In this document: positions 42,257-50,674 of the stretch, piece after piece
Layout of the letters: the number at the start of each line of letters is the position of its first letter
Numbering within the stretch: position 1 is the first letter of the stretch
IMG/VR virus record: IMGVR_UViG_3300017717_002521
Coordinates: 27,140 to 91,139 of that record
Origin: a virus
Reading direction: 5' to 3' (one strand)
DNA length: 64,000 nucleotides
Notes under the pieces: generated by a model
What the model was told of the DNA's origin: nothing
Databases searched by the model: none
Seen by the model: the letters and a program-made list of their open reading frames with translations, nothing else
Program-made: the position numbers and the translations under genes

Positions 42257-43016
42257 TTTACTTATAGGAGCTGTAAGCGGAAATTACGGTGTAGAAGATA
42301 TTAAAACTTGGGTAGATACCTCAGAGTATGGCTTTAGTAGAACTCTTATAGTATTTAATGCTAAAGACAACAATGAATTACTTCCATATTTAGAATCTAA
42401 AAATATAAAATACATTCTTCCTACTTTCGATTTTTGGGGTAACGAAAAAGATTTTTTTGAACATCACACAGGTAAAATGAATTTGCAGAATAGCTTTGAT
42501 CTTATACATAATATGAGATTTATGTATATTCATAAGTATCTACAAGAACAGAAGTATAATAAAGTATTAGTAACTGACGTAAAAGACGTTAAGTTTAATA
42601 GTGATCCTTTTACTATGCTTCCATCCGACAAGTTAGTAGCTACAGGAGAAGTTATAAAGTATAAAGATGATGAATGGAATATGCAGCATTTAATTTATAA
42701 TATCGGTATATTTGGATTTGATTTTAAAGAAGAAGAAGTACTTAACGTAGGAGTTTTTGGAGGTTCAGCTGATTTAGTTAGAGATTTAAGCAGAGATATA
42801 TTTTTACTATCCGCTGGTAAACCTAAAGTAGCTGATCAAACTTCATTTAATTACTTAGCTAGAACATTATATAAAGATAAGTTTATTTTTACCAGCATAC
42901 ATGATAAGATCGCTGTTCATCTTCAGGTTATAGTAAATGGGTTAGTTGAATTTGATTATAGTACTATTCCGTACTACCCAATAGTTCATCAATACGATAG
43001 AATAAAAGATGTATAG
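42246..43016 (+). CDS. glycosyltransferase-like protein
   Basis: 256 residues. KVLVTDVKDVKFNSDPF is a DxKD variant of the metal-binding motif; NVGVFGGSADLVRDLS and VADQTSFNYLAR match the follow-on motifs of GT-A enzymes in the GT8/GT77-like group. The final HQYDRIKD is in the usual place of the last metal-binding His. Confidence 0.78.
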   Translation: MKDNLLIGAVSGNYGVEDIKTWVDTSEYGFSRTLIVFNAKDNNELLPYLESKNIKYILPTFDFWGNEKDFFEHHTGKMNLQNSFDLIHNMRFMYIHKYLQEQKYNKVLVTDVKDVKFNSDPFTMLPSDKLVATGEVIKYKDDEWNMQHLIYNIGIFGFDFKEEEVLNVGVFGGSADLVRDLSRDIFLLSAGKPKVADQTSFNYLARTLYKDKFIFTSIHDKIAVHLQVIVNGLVEFDYSTIPYYPIVHQYDRIKDV

Positions 43017-43719
43017 TATTATAATATCATATAGAGATAGAGAGTCACATTTAGAAATGCTTCTTCCTAGACTAGAAGAACTTTTTGATAGTAAAGACTA
43101 TGAAATTATTATAGCTGAACAAGATAATAATGAAAAGTTTCAGAAGAATAGTTTATACAATTTAGCCGCAGTAAGAGCTAAAGGAGATATTTTTATATTT
43201 CATGATGTTGATTACTACCCTGTTGAAGATATTTCTTATGATACTAAAGTCGATGTTCCATTTTACCCAGTTGGTAAAGTTTTATTTTTAAATGAAAATA
43301 ATCAACCGAGAAAAATTGAAGATATTCCTGCTGGGTATAGAAATTTTCACGTTACAGTAGGAGATCATTCAGGAGGGGTATTTGTTCTTTCAAAAGAATT
43401 ATTTTTTAAAACTAATGGACTAAATCCTTTTTTCAAAGGTTGGGGTAAGGAAGATGATGCAACTAGAGATAGATTAAGATTTTTAGGATATAATTGGAAA
43501 AGAAATAACAAAGCTTTATTTTATGCTCTATACCATAAGGATAGTAAACCTGATGATAACGATAATGACTTTGTAAATAATAATAAACTCTATATGAATC
43601 TTACCTCAGATACTGAAGTAGGTTTAAATAATGTTAACGGTAAGGTAGAAGAGTTTGATATGCCTGATCATTCTAATGTAAGATGGTTAAAAATAAAAGA
43701 TTTTGAATATAAAAGTTAA
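43009..43719 (+). CDS. glycosyltransferase, GT7/galactosyltransferase-like
   Basis: 236 residues. YSIIISYRDRESHLEMLLPR at the start, IFIFHDVDYYPV (DVD metal site), SGGVFVLSKELFFKTNG and FFKGWGKEDDATRDRLR closely follow beta-1,4-galactosyltransferase-type GT7 enzymes, including the GWGxEDD acceptor/catalytic motif. The donor could be UDP-Gal, UDP-GalNAc or another sugar. Confidence 0.88.
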   Translation: MYSIIISYRDRESHLEMLLPRLEELFDSKDYEIIIAEQDNNEKFQKNSLYNLAAVRAKGDIFIFHDVDYYPVEDISYDTKVDVPFYPVGKVLFLNENNQPRKIEDIPAGYRNFHVTVGDHSGGVFVLSKELFFKTNGLNPFFKGWGKEDDATRDRLRFLGYNWKRNNKALFYALYHKDSKPDDNDNDFVNNNKLYMNLTSDTEVGLNNVNGKVEEFDMPDHSNVRWLKIKDFEYKS

Positions 43720-44092
43720 TATTTCACCAGGAGAGTTATTAGATAAAATTTCTATTATAGAACTCAAACTTCTTAAAATAAACGATACAGCTAAACTTAA
43801 TAATATTATGATTGAGTTTGAAGCTCTAAACCCTCAAGTAGTAGAATTATTAGAAAAATTTAAAGAACCTCTTAAACAAAAGTATTTGCATCTTTCAGAA
43901 GTTAATGAAACGTTATGGGATATAGAGGATGCTATTAGAGTAAAGGAAAAGAATAAAGAGTTTGATAGTAAATTTATAGAGCTTGCAAGATCAGTTTATA
44001 GACAAAATGATAAAAGAAGTATTATTAAAAAGTTTATAAATCAAATGACTGACTCTAGTTTAACAGAAGAAAAATCATATGAAGAATACTAA
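43703..44092 (+). CDS. DUF6165-like protein
   Basis: A 129-residue helical protein, start TTG 43703 since no suitable ATG precedes the conserved ISPGELLDKISIIELKLL opening. That opening, with KLNNIMIEFEAL, matches the DUF6165 family found in LPS/glycan gene sets; its function is unknown. It overlaps neighbours on both sides by 17 and 14 bases. Confidence 0.72.
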   Translation: MNIKVNISPGELLDKISIIELKLLKINDTAKLNNIMIEFEALNPQVVELLEKFKEPLKQKYLHLSEVNETLWDIEDAIRVKEKNKEFDSKFIELARSVYRQNDKRSIIKKFINQMTDSSLTEEKSYEEY

Positions 44093-44963
44093 AGTTCTAG
44101 TAATTACTTATGGTTACTTTGGGGATATAGCTTTTGCGTCTTCTTTAGCTGAGTTTCTAAAAAAAGAATACGATACTGTTGATTACCTGATAGGGTTTCC
44201 TCAAATGAGAAAATTAATAAATAATAATCCTTTTATAAACAAAGTATTCGTACCTCCTAATCCAGGTCCAGCTCCTTCAACTAGCGTTGAATTTCAGTTA
44301 ACGTATTCGAAAGTTATACAATTAGGTCCTTTATCGTTTACTAAACCTCCAGTGGTAGAATATAAACAGCAAGCAGGAATAAAGGATAAAAGCCCTGAAT
44401 ATAAACTTTATACCGATCCTGATTTGGATTCAGCTGTTCAGACTTTATTTACTGATTTGCCTAAAAATAAAAAAGTTATAGCTGTTATGAATAATTGGAA
44501 GGAGAAAACTTTTACTTTTACAGAAGAGCAATATAAAGCAGGAATAGATGTTCCAAATTTAGGTTATGGTGGGGCTCATAGAGATACAGATAAAATTATT
44601 TCGGTACTCTCAGATTATTTTACTATATTAACAGTAGGAGTAGATGGAAGCAATCAACATCAAACTGTTAATACTGATGATTACGATTCAAAATCTATTT
44701 TATTTGAAACTTCTATTATGAAATACTGTAATGCTTTTGTAGGTGCTGAAGGAGGTTTATGTAATTTAGCTGCAGGAGTTGGCACCAGTACCATTATTAC
44801 AGGAGATTTTATACATCAACTGTATGGATGGAATGGAGTAATAAAAAAAATTAATGAGCCTAAATTAGGACCCGAAAATTATTTTAAAGAGGGTAAGCAT
44901 AAAACATTAGACCCTTACCTATCAGATGAACAAGTTGTTGAACAAATAAAATTATTACTATGA
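44079..44963 (+). CDS. glycosyltransferase, GT9/heptosyltransferase-like
   Basis: 294 residues, GT-B-like. VLVITYGYFGDIAFASSLAE (GD motif of heptosyltransferases), VDYLIGFPQMRKLINNNPF, VIAVMNNWKEK and the C-terminal CNAFVGAEGGLCNLAAGVGT, where GT9 enzymes bind the nucleotide sugar. It may add a heptose-like or related sugar. Confidence 0.78.
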   Translation: MKNTKVLVITYGYFGDIAFASSLAEFLKKEYDTVDYLIGFPQMRKLINNNPFINKVFVPPNPGPAPSTSVEFQLTYSKVIQLGPLSFTKPPVVEYKQQAGIKDKSPEYKLYTDPDLDSAVQTLFTDLPKNKKVIAVMNNWKEKTFTFTEEQYKAGIDVPNLGYGGAHRDTDKIISVLSDYFTILTVGVDGSNQHQTVNTDDYDSKSILFETSIMKYCNAFVGAEGGLCNLAAGVGTSTIITGDFIHQLYGWNGVIKKINEPKLGPENYFKEGKHKTLDPYLSDEQVVEQIKLLL

Positions 44964-45676
44964 CTAAAAAATTAAATATACTTATTCCAATGGCTGGAGC
45001 TGGAAGTAGATTCCAAGAGGCAGGATATAATCTTCCTAAGCCATTGATAGATGTTAAAGGTAAACCTATGATTCAACACGTGGTCGAAAATATTGCTTTA
45101 GAAGGTAGATATATTTTTATAGTCCAAAAAGAACATTACGAAAAATATTCTTTAAAATATATTCTTAAATTAATTAAACCAGACTGTGAAATTATTATTA
45201 CGGATGGATTAACTGAAGGAGCAGCATCAACTACTTTACTTGCTAAAGATTTAATAAATACAGATGATGCTTTATTGATAGCTAATTCTGATCAATGGAT
45301 AGATTGGGCTCCTAATCATTTTTATGATTACGTTAACAGAAGAAATGCTGATGGAGCTATACTTTCTTTTATATCTAATTCTCCTAAACATAGTTACTCT
45401 AAAATAGAGAATGGTTATATAACTGAAGTAGCAGAAAAAAAAGTTATTAGTAATCATGCAACAGTAGGAATATACTATTGGAAAAAAGGAAGAGACTATA
45501 TAGACTGTACTAATAATATGATAGAAAAAAACATAAGGTATAATAATGAATTTTATGTCTGCCCAGTTTATAATCAACTGATAGAAAAAGGTGGGATGGT
45601 TCTTCCATACGCTATACCACAGATGCACGGTATGGGAACTCCTGAAGAATTAAATAAATTTCTTAGTATAAATTAA
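44960..45676 (+). CDS. sugar-phosphate nucleotidyltransferase
   Basis: 238 residues. LNILIPMAGAGSRFQEAGY is the GxGxRF nucleotide-binding loop; LPKPLIDVKGKPMIQHVV the PKP signature Lys; LLIANSDQWIDW the metal-binding Asp; VAEKKVISNHATVGIYYW the sugar-binding region. It activates a sugar phosphate to an NDP-sugar. It ends exactly where the RuBisCO-like gene begins (TAATG), so the two may act on the same precursor. Confidence 0.9.
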   Translation: MTKKLNILIPMAGAGSRFQEAGYNLPKPLIDVKGKPMIQHVVENIALEGRYIFIVQKEHYEKYSLKYILKLIKPDCEIIITDGLTEGAASTTLLAKDLINTDDALLIANSDQWIDWAPNHFYDYVNRRNADGAILSFISNSPKHSYSKIENGYITEVAEKKVISNHATVGIYYWKKGRDYIDCTNNMIEKNIRYNNEFYVCPVYNQLIEKGGMVLPYAIPQMHGMGTPEELNKFLSIN

Positions 45677-46860
45677 TGAATATATTTAAATTAGAATCTC
45701 AGATAAATAAAGATGAATATTTTATAGTGGAATACTATCTAGGTTCCTCTATTAATCTTAGAGAAGCATCATGGCAACTTGCTATAGGTCAAAGTGTCGG
45801 TAATCCTAACGTTCGTAATAGATGGGAAACTGATGAATTATTCGAAAAGTATTCATGTTTAATATTAGATACTGAAAAGAACTTAAGTCAAAAAAAAGAA
45901 GGTAAGGTTAAAATAGCTTTTCCTGTAATTAATATAGATTTTAAAACTGATGGTATTGCTCATTTGTTAGTTAACATTATGGGAGGTCAAATGGATATAG
46001 AATCAATTGATGTATGTCAAGTATTAAATATATACTTTCCTCAATCGGTTCATGATCTATTTTTAGGACCTAAATTTGGAATAGAAGGCATAAGAAAATT
46101 TACAGGAGTAAATAATAAACCTTTACTAGGTGCTATAGTTAAACCTAAAACTGGTATAAGTGCTAGTCTGCTCTTACAGATGGTAAAAGAATTAGTAGAA
46201 GGAGGAGTTAATTTTATTAAAGAGGATGAAATTATGTCTAACCCTTCTTTCTGTACTATAGAAGAAAGAGTTCCATTAATAATGGATTACTTGAAAGATA
46301 AAAATGTTATTTATTCTGTCTCTATCCATGCTGATCCTCATCAAGTACTAGAGAGAGTAAAACTTGTTCATAAGCTAGGAGGTAATAGCGTTCACGTTAA
46401 TTTCTGGTGTGGAATGGGTATATATAAATCTATAAGAGAACTTGATCTTCCATTATTTGTACATTTTCAAAAAAGTGGAGATAAAATACTTACTAACCGT
46501 AAACATAATTACTATATTGAATGGAAAGTTATTAGTAAACTAGCAGGTATGATGGGAGTAGACTTTATTCATGCAGGTATGATAGGAGGGTACTATAAAT
46601 GGGACGAAGACGAAGTATTAGATTCAGTAGACGAACTACATAAATATGGAGTAATGCCAGCTTTAAGTTGCGGGTTTCATCCTGGGCTAACTGATTTGGT
46701 TTGTAAAAAAGTTGGTAATGATTTTATGGCTAATGTTGGAGGAGCTATTCATGGACATCCCGAAGGTACTTTAGCAGGAGCTAAAGCAATGAGACAAAGC
46801 TTAGATAAAAAGTATGGAGTAGAATATTTTCAAGCTATATCTAAATGGGGTAAAGCATAA
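45676..46860 (+). CDS. RuBisCO-like protein (form IV type)
   Basis: A 394-residue member of the RuBisCO large-subunit superfamily. Landmarks: GAIVKPKTGIS (K156, K158, equivalent to spinach K175/K177), FIKEDEIMSNP with K182, D184 and E185 at the positions of carbamylated K201, D203 and E204, H263 at the H294 place, FIHAGMIGG with H299 (H327), SCGFHPG with S331 (S379) and NVGGAIHGHPEGT (phosphate loop). The loop 6 Lys (K334) is Tyr306 and R295 is Phe264, so carboxylation of ribulose bisphosphate is unlikely. RuBisCO-like proteins instead enolise, isomerise or decarboxylate related sugar acids or sulfur compounds. Its place after a nucleotidyltransferase and among glycosyltransferases suggests making an unusual sugar. 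Confidence 0.9.
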   Translation: MNIFKLESQINKDEYFIVEYYLGSSINLREASWQLAIGQSVGNPNVRNRWETDELFEKYSCLILDTEKNLSQKKEGKVKIAFPVINIDFKTDGIAHLLVNIMGGQMDIESIDVCQVLNIYFPQSVHDLFLGPKFGIEGIRKFTGVNNKPLLGAIVKPKTGISASLLLQMVKELVEGGVNFIKEDEIMSNPSFCTIEERVPLIMDYLKDKNVIYSVSIHADPHQVLERVKLVHKLGGNSVHVNFWCGMGIYKSIRELDLPLFVHFQKSGDKILTNRKHNYYIEWKVISKLAGMMGVDFIHAGMIGGYYKWDEDEVLDSVDELHKYGVMPALSCGFHPGLTDLVCKKVGNDFMANVGGAIHGHPEGTLAGAKAMRQSLDKKYGVEYFQAISKWGKA

Positions 46861-46862
46861 TT

Positions 46863-47549
46863 ATGAAAAAAATAGCATTATGCATCTCAGGACAGCCTAG
46901 ATTTGTTGAGGAAGGTTATGAAAAAGTTTTAAAGCCATTTGTTTTAGATGGAAATGATGTAGATGTATTTATTCATAGTTGGATACCTGACGAAGAGCAA
47001 ATAGGTAAACCTTATATTAATGCTGGAGGACATCCTATGGGAAAAGAAGTTGAAGAAGGTATATTTGATACTGTATCTAAACTTTATAATCCTACTCGAA
47101 CTTTTTATGAGAAGCAAAGATTTTTTGAGTTCGGTAAATATGCTGAAAGAACTCTTCCTCATATAAGAAGTGATTACCTTTTTAGTATGTTTTATTCTAT
47201 CTGGAAGTCTAATAATATTCTAAATGATTATATAATAGAAACTGGTATAGAATACGATTGGGTAGTTAGATCTAGATTTGATGTTCAGCTAAATAAGAAA
47301 ATTGATTTTAATCTTAACGCTTCTTCTATCTTAGTTCCTTATGGGTGTTGGAGTGATGAAGGATTAGTAGATTGTTTTGCATATTCAAATAAATCTAATA
47401 TGGATATATACTGCAATCTTTATAATAATATTGATTATATAATGCATTCTTCTGACATTGGTTTTTGTTGTGAATTTATTCTTAAACAATATTTAGATAC
47501 TATGAAAATAGACGTTCAAGAACTATTCTGGCATTCTCTTTATAGATGA
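46863..47549 (+). CDS. glycan-locus protein, glycosyltransferase-like
   Basis: 228 residues. Opens KKIALCISGQPRFVEEGYE, has VDVFIHSWIPDE and YDWVVRSRFDVQLNKK (an RxRFD site in the DxD position), and ends ELFWHSLYR. This pattern is recurrent in phage and bacterial glycan loci and is thought to be a GT-A-like fold. It shares a general layout with the protein at 62120. Confidence 0.62.
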   Translation: MKKIALCISGQPRFVEEGYEKVLKPFVLDGNDVDVFIHSWIPDEEQIGKPYINAGGHPMGKEVEEGIFDTVSKLYNPTRTFYEKQRFFEFGKYAERTLPHIRSDYLFSMFYSIWKSNNILNDYIIETGIEYDWVVRSRFDVQLNKKIDFNLNASSILVPYGCWSDEGLVDCFAYSNKSNMDIYCNLYNNIDYIMHSSDIGFCCEFILKQYLDTMKIDVQELFWHSLYR

Positions 47550-48004
47550 AAATAATATCACATAGAGGAAATTTATCAGGGCCTGATCCTAAACAAGAAA
47601 ACAAACCATCTCAAATTATAAGTGCTATTGAAAAAGGATATGAAGTTGAAATAGATGTATGGTTTAAAGATAAAAAGTTTTATTTAGGACATGATGAACC
47701 TCAGTACGATTTTCCGTTTGAATTATTAGAAAAGTTTTATACTAAATTATGGGTTCATGCTAAATCTTTTGATACTTTAAATAAACTAAAAGATATAGAT
47801 TATGATGGTAATTATTTAAATTATTTTTGGCATCAATCTGATGATTATGTTTTAACTTCTAAAGGATATATTTGGACTTTCCCTAATAAATTCTTATCTT
47901 ATAATAGTATTTGTGTCAAACCAGAAATACAGACAGAAAAAGTTTTTTTAGACTGTGCAGGTATATGTACGGATTTTCCTATTAAGTATGAAAATAATTT
48001 ATAG
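47546..48004 (+). CDS. short glycerophosphodiester-phosphodiesterase-like protein
   Basis: 152 residues. ISHRGNLSG (His-Arg of the GDPD active site), KGYEVEIDVWFKDKKFYLGH (Glu, Asp, His metal and base residues) and LWVHAKS follow the GDPD TIM-barrel order, but the protein is about 90 residues shorter than typical enzymes and lacks the last strands. It may be a minimal phosphodiesterase that trims or recycles glycan-linked phosphodiesters. Confidence 0.75.
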   Translation: MKIISHRGNLSGPDPKQENKPSQIISAIEKGYEVEIDVWFKDKKFYLGHDEPQYDFPFELLEKFYTKLWVHAKSFDTLNKLKDIDYDGNYLNYFWHQSDDYVLTSKGYIWTFPNKFLSYNSICVKPEIQTEKVFLDCAGICTDFPIKYENNL

Positions 48005-48680
48005 AATATCGGACGCAGGTTATAATAAAGTCAAACCCGATTTTATTACTAACGAAATATGTTTAAGGAATTTTGTAGATGTATTTCTTCCTAACGATTT
48101 TACTGTTATAGCTGATAATATATCTGAGGATACTAAAAAAATGATACTTGAGTATATTCCTGAAGATTGTATTGAATATGTAAAAGTAGGTCATGGAGCA
48201 GGTACTTTTAATCTAGCATTAGATAAAGCATTAACTTATAGTGATGAAGAAATAATTTACTTTATTGAGAATGATTATCTGCACACCCCAGATGCTAAAA
48301 AAATATTAAAAGAAGGTTTCGATATTGGAGCTTCTTTCGTATCTTTATATGATCATCCTGATAAGTATCTTTCTCCAGATAGAGGAGGTAATCCATACTG
48401 TCAAGGTGGAGCAGAAGATACTAGAGTGTATTTAACTAGTAACTCTCATTGGAAAATAACTAATAGTACTACTATGACTTTTGCCGCTAAGGTTAAAACT
48501 TTGAAAGAGACTGAAAGAACTTTAAGAGAATTTACTAATGGAACTCACCCTCATGATTTCCAAATGTTTCTTAAGCTAAGAGAGCAAAATCAATTATTAA
48601 TAACCCCTATACCAGGTAAGTCTACTCATGGAGAAACTGCTTGGTTGTCACCACTAATAGATTGGAATAAATATGCATAA
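47988..48680 (+). CDS. glycosyltransferase-like protein
   Basis: 230 residues from ATG 47988 (an in-frame GTG at 47955 lies deep in the previous gene). KIIYRISDAGYNKVKPDF opens it; EIIYFIENDYLHTPDA provides an END/DxD-like metal site; GNPYCQGGAEDTRVYLT and GKSTHGETAWLSP are conserved in related proteins of glycan loci. Acceptor unknown. Confidence 0.72.
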   Translation: MKIIYRISDAGYNKVKPDFITNEICLRNFVDVFLPNDFTVIADNISEDTKKMILEYIPEDCIEYVKVGHGAGTFNLALDKALTYSDEEIIYFIENDYLHTPDAKKILKEGFDIGASFVSLYDHPDKYLSPDRGGNPYCQGGAEDTRVYLTSNSHWKITNSTTMTFAAKVKTLKETERTLREFTNGTHPHDFQMFLKLREQNQLLITPIPGKSTHGETAWLSPLIDWNKYA

Positions 48681-49758
48681 CAAAACAATTTTAATTACCG
48701 GAGTAGCTGGATTATTAGGAAGCAGATTAGCCGAATATATAATCGAAAAGAAACCTGGTAATACCGTTATAGGTATAGATGACCTTTCAGGAGGATATAA
48801 AAGTAATATACCTAAAGAGGTCAAATTTTACAAAGCAAATACTTTTGATGATAAGATTAAAGATATATTTGAATTAGAGCAACCTGATATAGTATATCAT
48901 TTTGCTGCTTATGCTGCTGAAGGTTTATCTCCCTTCATTCGTACTTTTAACTACGATAATAATTTAAAGAGTACTGCTTCTATAGTTAACGAATGTATTA
49001 AACATAACGTAGAAAGGTTAGTATTTACTTCTACTATGGCCGTTTACGGTAATGGATGGCAAGGTAAAAGACCTTTTGAAGAAATAGACCCTCCTCGTCC
49101 GATAGATCCATACGGTATTGCTAAGTATGCCTGCGAAATGGATATACAATGTGCCGGTGAACAGCATGAATTAGATTGGTGTATACTCAGACCTCACAAC
49201 GTTTACGGACGTAATCAAAATATATGGGATAAATATAGGAACGTTTTAGGTATTTGGATGTATCAATATATGAATAATATACCTCTAACTATCTTTGGTG
49301 ATGGTTCTCAAAGAAGAGCTTGGAGTAGTATAGATGATTGTTTAGAGCCAATGTGGAAGGCTGCATTTATTCCTAAAGCATCTAAAGAAATAATTAACCT
49401 AGGAGGTCCTGAGTTCACAACTATTAATGAAGCTTGTAGAGTAGTAAGAAATGTTATAGGTGGAGGAGATAAAGCTCTTATAGAAAAGATTGAGGTAGTA
49501 TATGAAGAAGCTAGACATGAAGTCAAAAATGCTTACCCAACATGGAAGAAGTCTGAATTAATATTAGGTTTTGAACATACTACTTCTTTAGAAGACGGAT
49601 TGACTGAGATGTGGAAATGGGCTCAGACTCAACCTAACAGAGAAAGATTTGTCTGGAAAAAATATGAATTAGAAAAAGGAATATATAATTTTTGGAAAAA
49701 TGATAAGTCTAATAATACCAACTTACCGCAACCCGAAGTATCTGGATATTTGTCTTAA
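48673..49758 (+). CDS. NAD-dependent nucleotide-sugar epimerase/dehydratase
   Basis: A 361-residue extended SDR enzyme. ITGVAGLLGSRLAEYI is the GxxGxxG NAD site; IGIDDLSGG holds the Asp that selects NAD(H); VFTSTMAVYG and DPYGIAKYACE supply the Ser/Thr and YxxxK catalytic residues; LRPHNVYG and FGDGSQRRAW bind the sugar nucleotide. It resembles UDP-glucose 4-epimerases and related dehydratases. The last 59 bases overlap the next gene. Confidence 0.93.
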   Translation: MHNKTILITGVAGLLGSRLAEYIIEKKPGNTVIGIDDLSGGYKSNIPKEVKFYKANTFDDKIKDIFELEQPDIVYHFAAYAAEGLSPFIRTFNYDNNLKSTASIVNECIKHNVERLVFTSTMAVYGNGWQGKRPFEEIDPPRPIDPYGIAKYACEMDIQCAGEQHELDWCILRPHNVYGRNQNIWDKYRNVLGIWMYQYMNNIPLTIFGDGSQRRAWSSIDDCLEPMWKAAFIPKASKEIINLGGPEFTTINEACRVVRNVIGGGDKALIEKIEVVYEEARHEVKNAYPTWKKSELILGFEHTTSLEDGLTEMWKWAQTQPNRERFVWKKYELEKGIYNFWKNDKSNNTNLPQPEVSGYLS

Positions 49759-50497
49759 ATCTGCCGTAGAAGGTCAGATTAACTATAAGGATAAGAACGA
49801 AATAATAGTAGTTGTAGATGGCTTTGTAGAAGAAAGCAAAGATGTCTTAGAGAAATACAAGGGAAAAGTTCAAGTACTTCCTCTAGAAGGTAATCTTGGT
49901 ATGCAAATGGCTCTTAATTTAGGAGTTATGAATGCTACCAATGAACGAATAATGATTATTAATGATGATAATGTTCTATGTGTAGGTTGGGATTCTATAT
50001 GGGCAGATATGTCTGAAGGAGAAGTAATAACTATAAATCAAATTGAACCTACAGGACCAGGTATATTTAATTTTCCTGTGAAAGATCTTGGAAAGACCCC
50101 AGAGGAGTTTGACTATGATGATTTTGTTCTTTATGAAACCAGTATAAGTTCTAACGAAGTATCAGATGATGGAGGTATATTTCCTTTTGCCATATTTAAA
50201 AAGAATTATATGATGGTAGGGGGATTTGATACTGTTTACCAATCACCTTTTATTTGTGACTGGGATTTCTTTCTTAAGTTAGAATTAGCTGGGTGTACTT
50301 TTACTAGAACACATAGTCAACATTTTTACCACTTTGGTTCTACTGCTACTAAGAACGGCAAAGAGGGAGAAGCTTTCAAAGCTACTGAAGCACCAGCTGC
50401 TGAAACTTATATTTATAAATGGGGAACACCTCCAGGTATTTATGAAAATAATTCTCATATACCTAAAGGTAAATTAATTAAAGGAATACAATTTTAA
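49700..50497 (+). CDS. glycosyltransferase, GT2-like
   Basis: 265 residues. ISLIIPTYRNPKYLDICLKS and EIIVVVDGFVEES open the GT-A fold; IMIINDDNVLCVGW is the DxD motif; PFICDWDFFLKLELAGCTF contains the ED-like catalytic segment. It starts 59 bases before the end of the epimerase gene, an unusually long overlap that leaves its first 19 residues encoded in two frames. Confidence 0.9.
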   Translation: MISLIIPTYRNPKYLDICLKSAVEGQINYKDKNEIIVVVDGFVEESKDVLEKYKGKVQVLPLEGNLGMQMALNLGVMNATNERIMIINDDNVLCVGWDSIWADMSEGEVITINQIEPTGPGIFNFPVKDLGKTPEEFDYDDFVLYETSISSNEVSDDGGIFPFAIFKKNYMMVGGFDTVYQSPFICDWDFFLKLELAGCTFTRTHSQHFYHFGSTATKNGKEGEAFKATEAPAAETYIYKWGTPPGIYENNSHIPKGKLIKGIQF

Positions 50498-50674
50498 ATG
50501 GAAAAGAAATACTTAATAGAATTTACTCATGCAGATGGGACTAAAGAAGAAGTAGAATTAGTTACTGATAGATTAAAATGGTCTATTGATCAGTGGTCTA
50601 GACATAGAGCTGTAGTAAGTCATAAAATTTTAGAAGAAGGAAGTTCTAACGCTAAAAATATGTTACTTGGATGA
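50498..50674 (+). CDS. small hypothetical protein, 58 aa
   Basis: Not recognised. Starts right after the GT2 stop codon and overlaps the dehydrogenase start by four bases. A beta hairpin-like KKYLIEFTHADGTKEEVELV and a basic helix WSIDQWSRHRAVVSHK can be seen. Confidence 0.65.
   Translation: MEKKYLIEFTHADGTKEEVELVTDRLKWSIDQWSRHRAVVSHKILEEGSSNAKNMLLG

Noticed and set aside
45272-45628. 118-codon - strand open frame
   Set aside because: Lies wholly in the nucleotidyltransferase gene and reads as a Tyr/Ile-rich reverse shadow of AT-rich codons.
45676-46860. True CO2-fixing RuBisCO
   Set aside because: Loop 6 Lys and R295 equivalents are replaced and no phosphoribulokinase is present.
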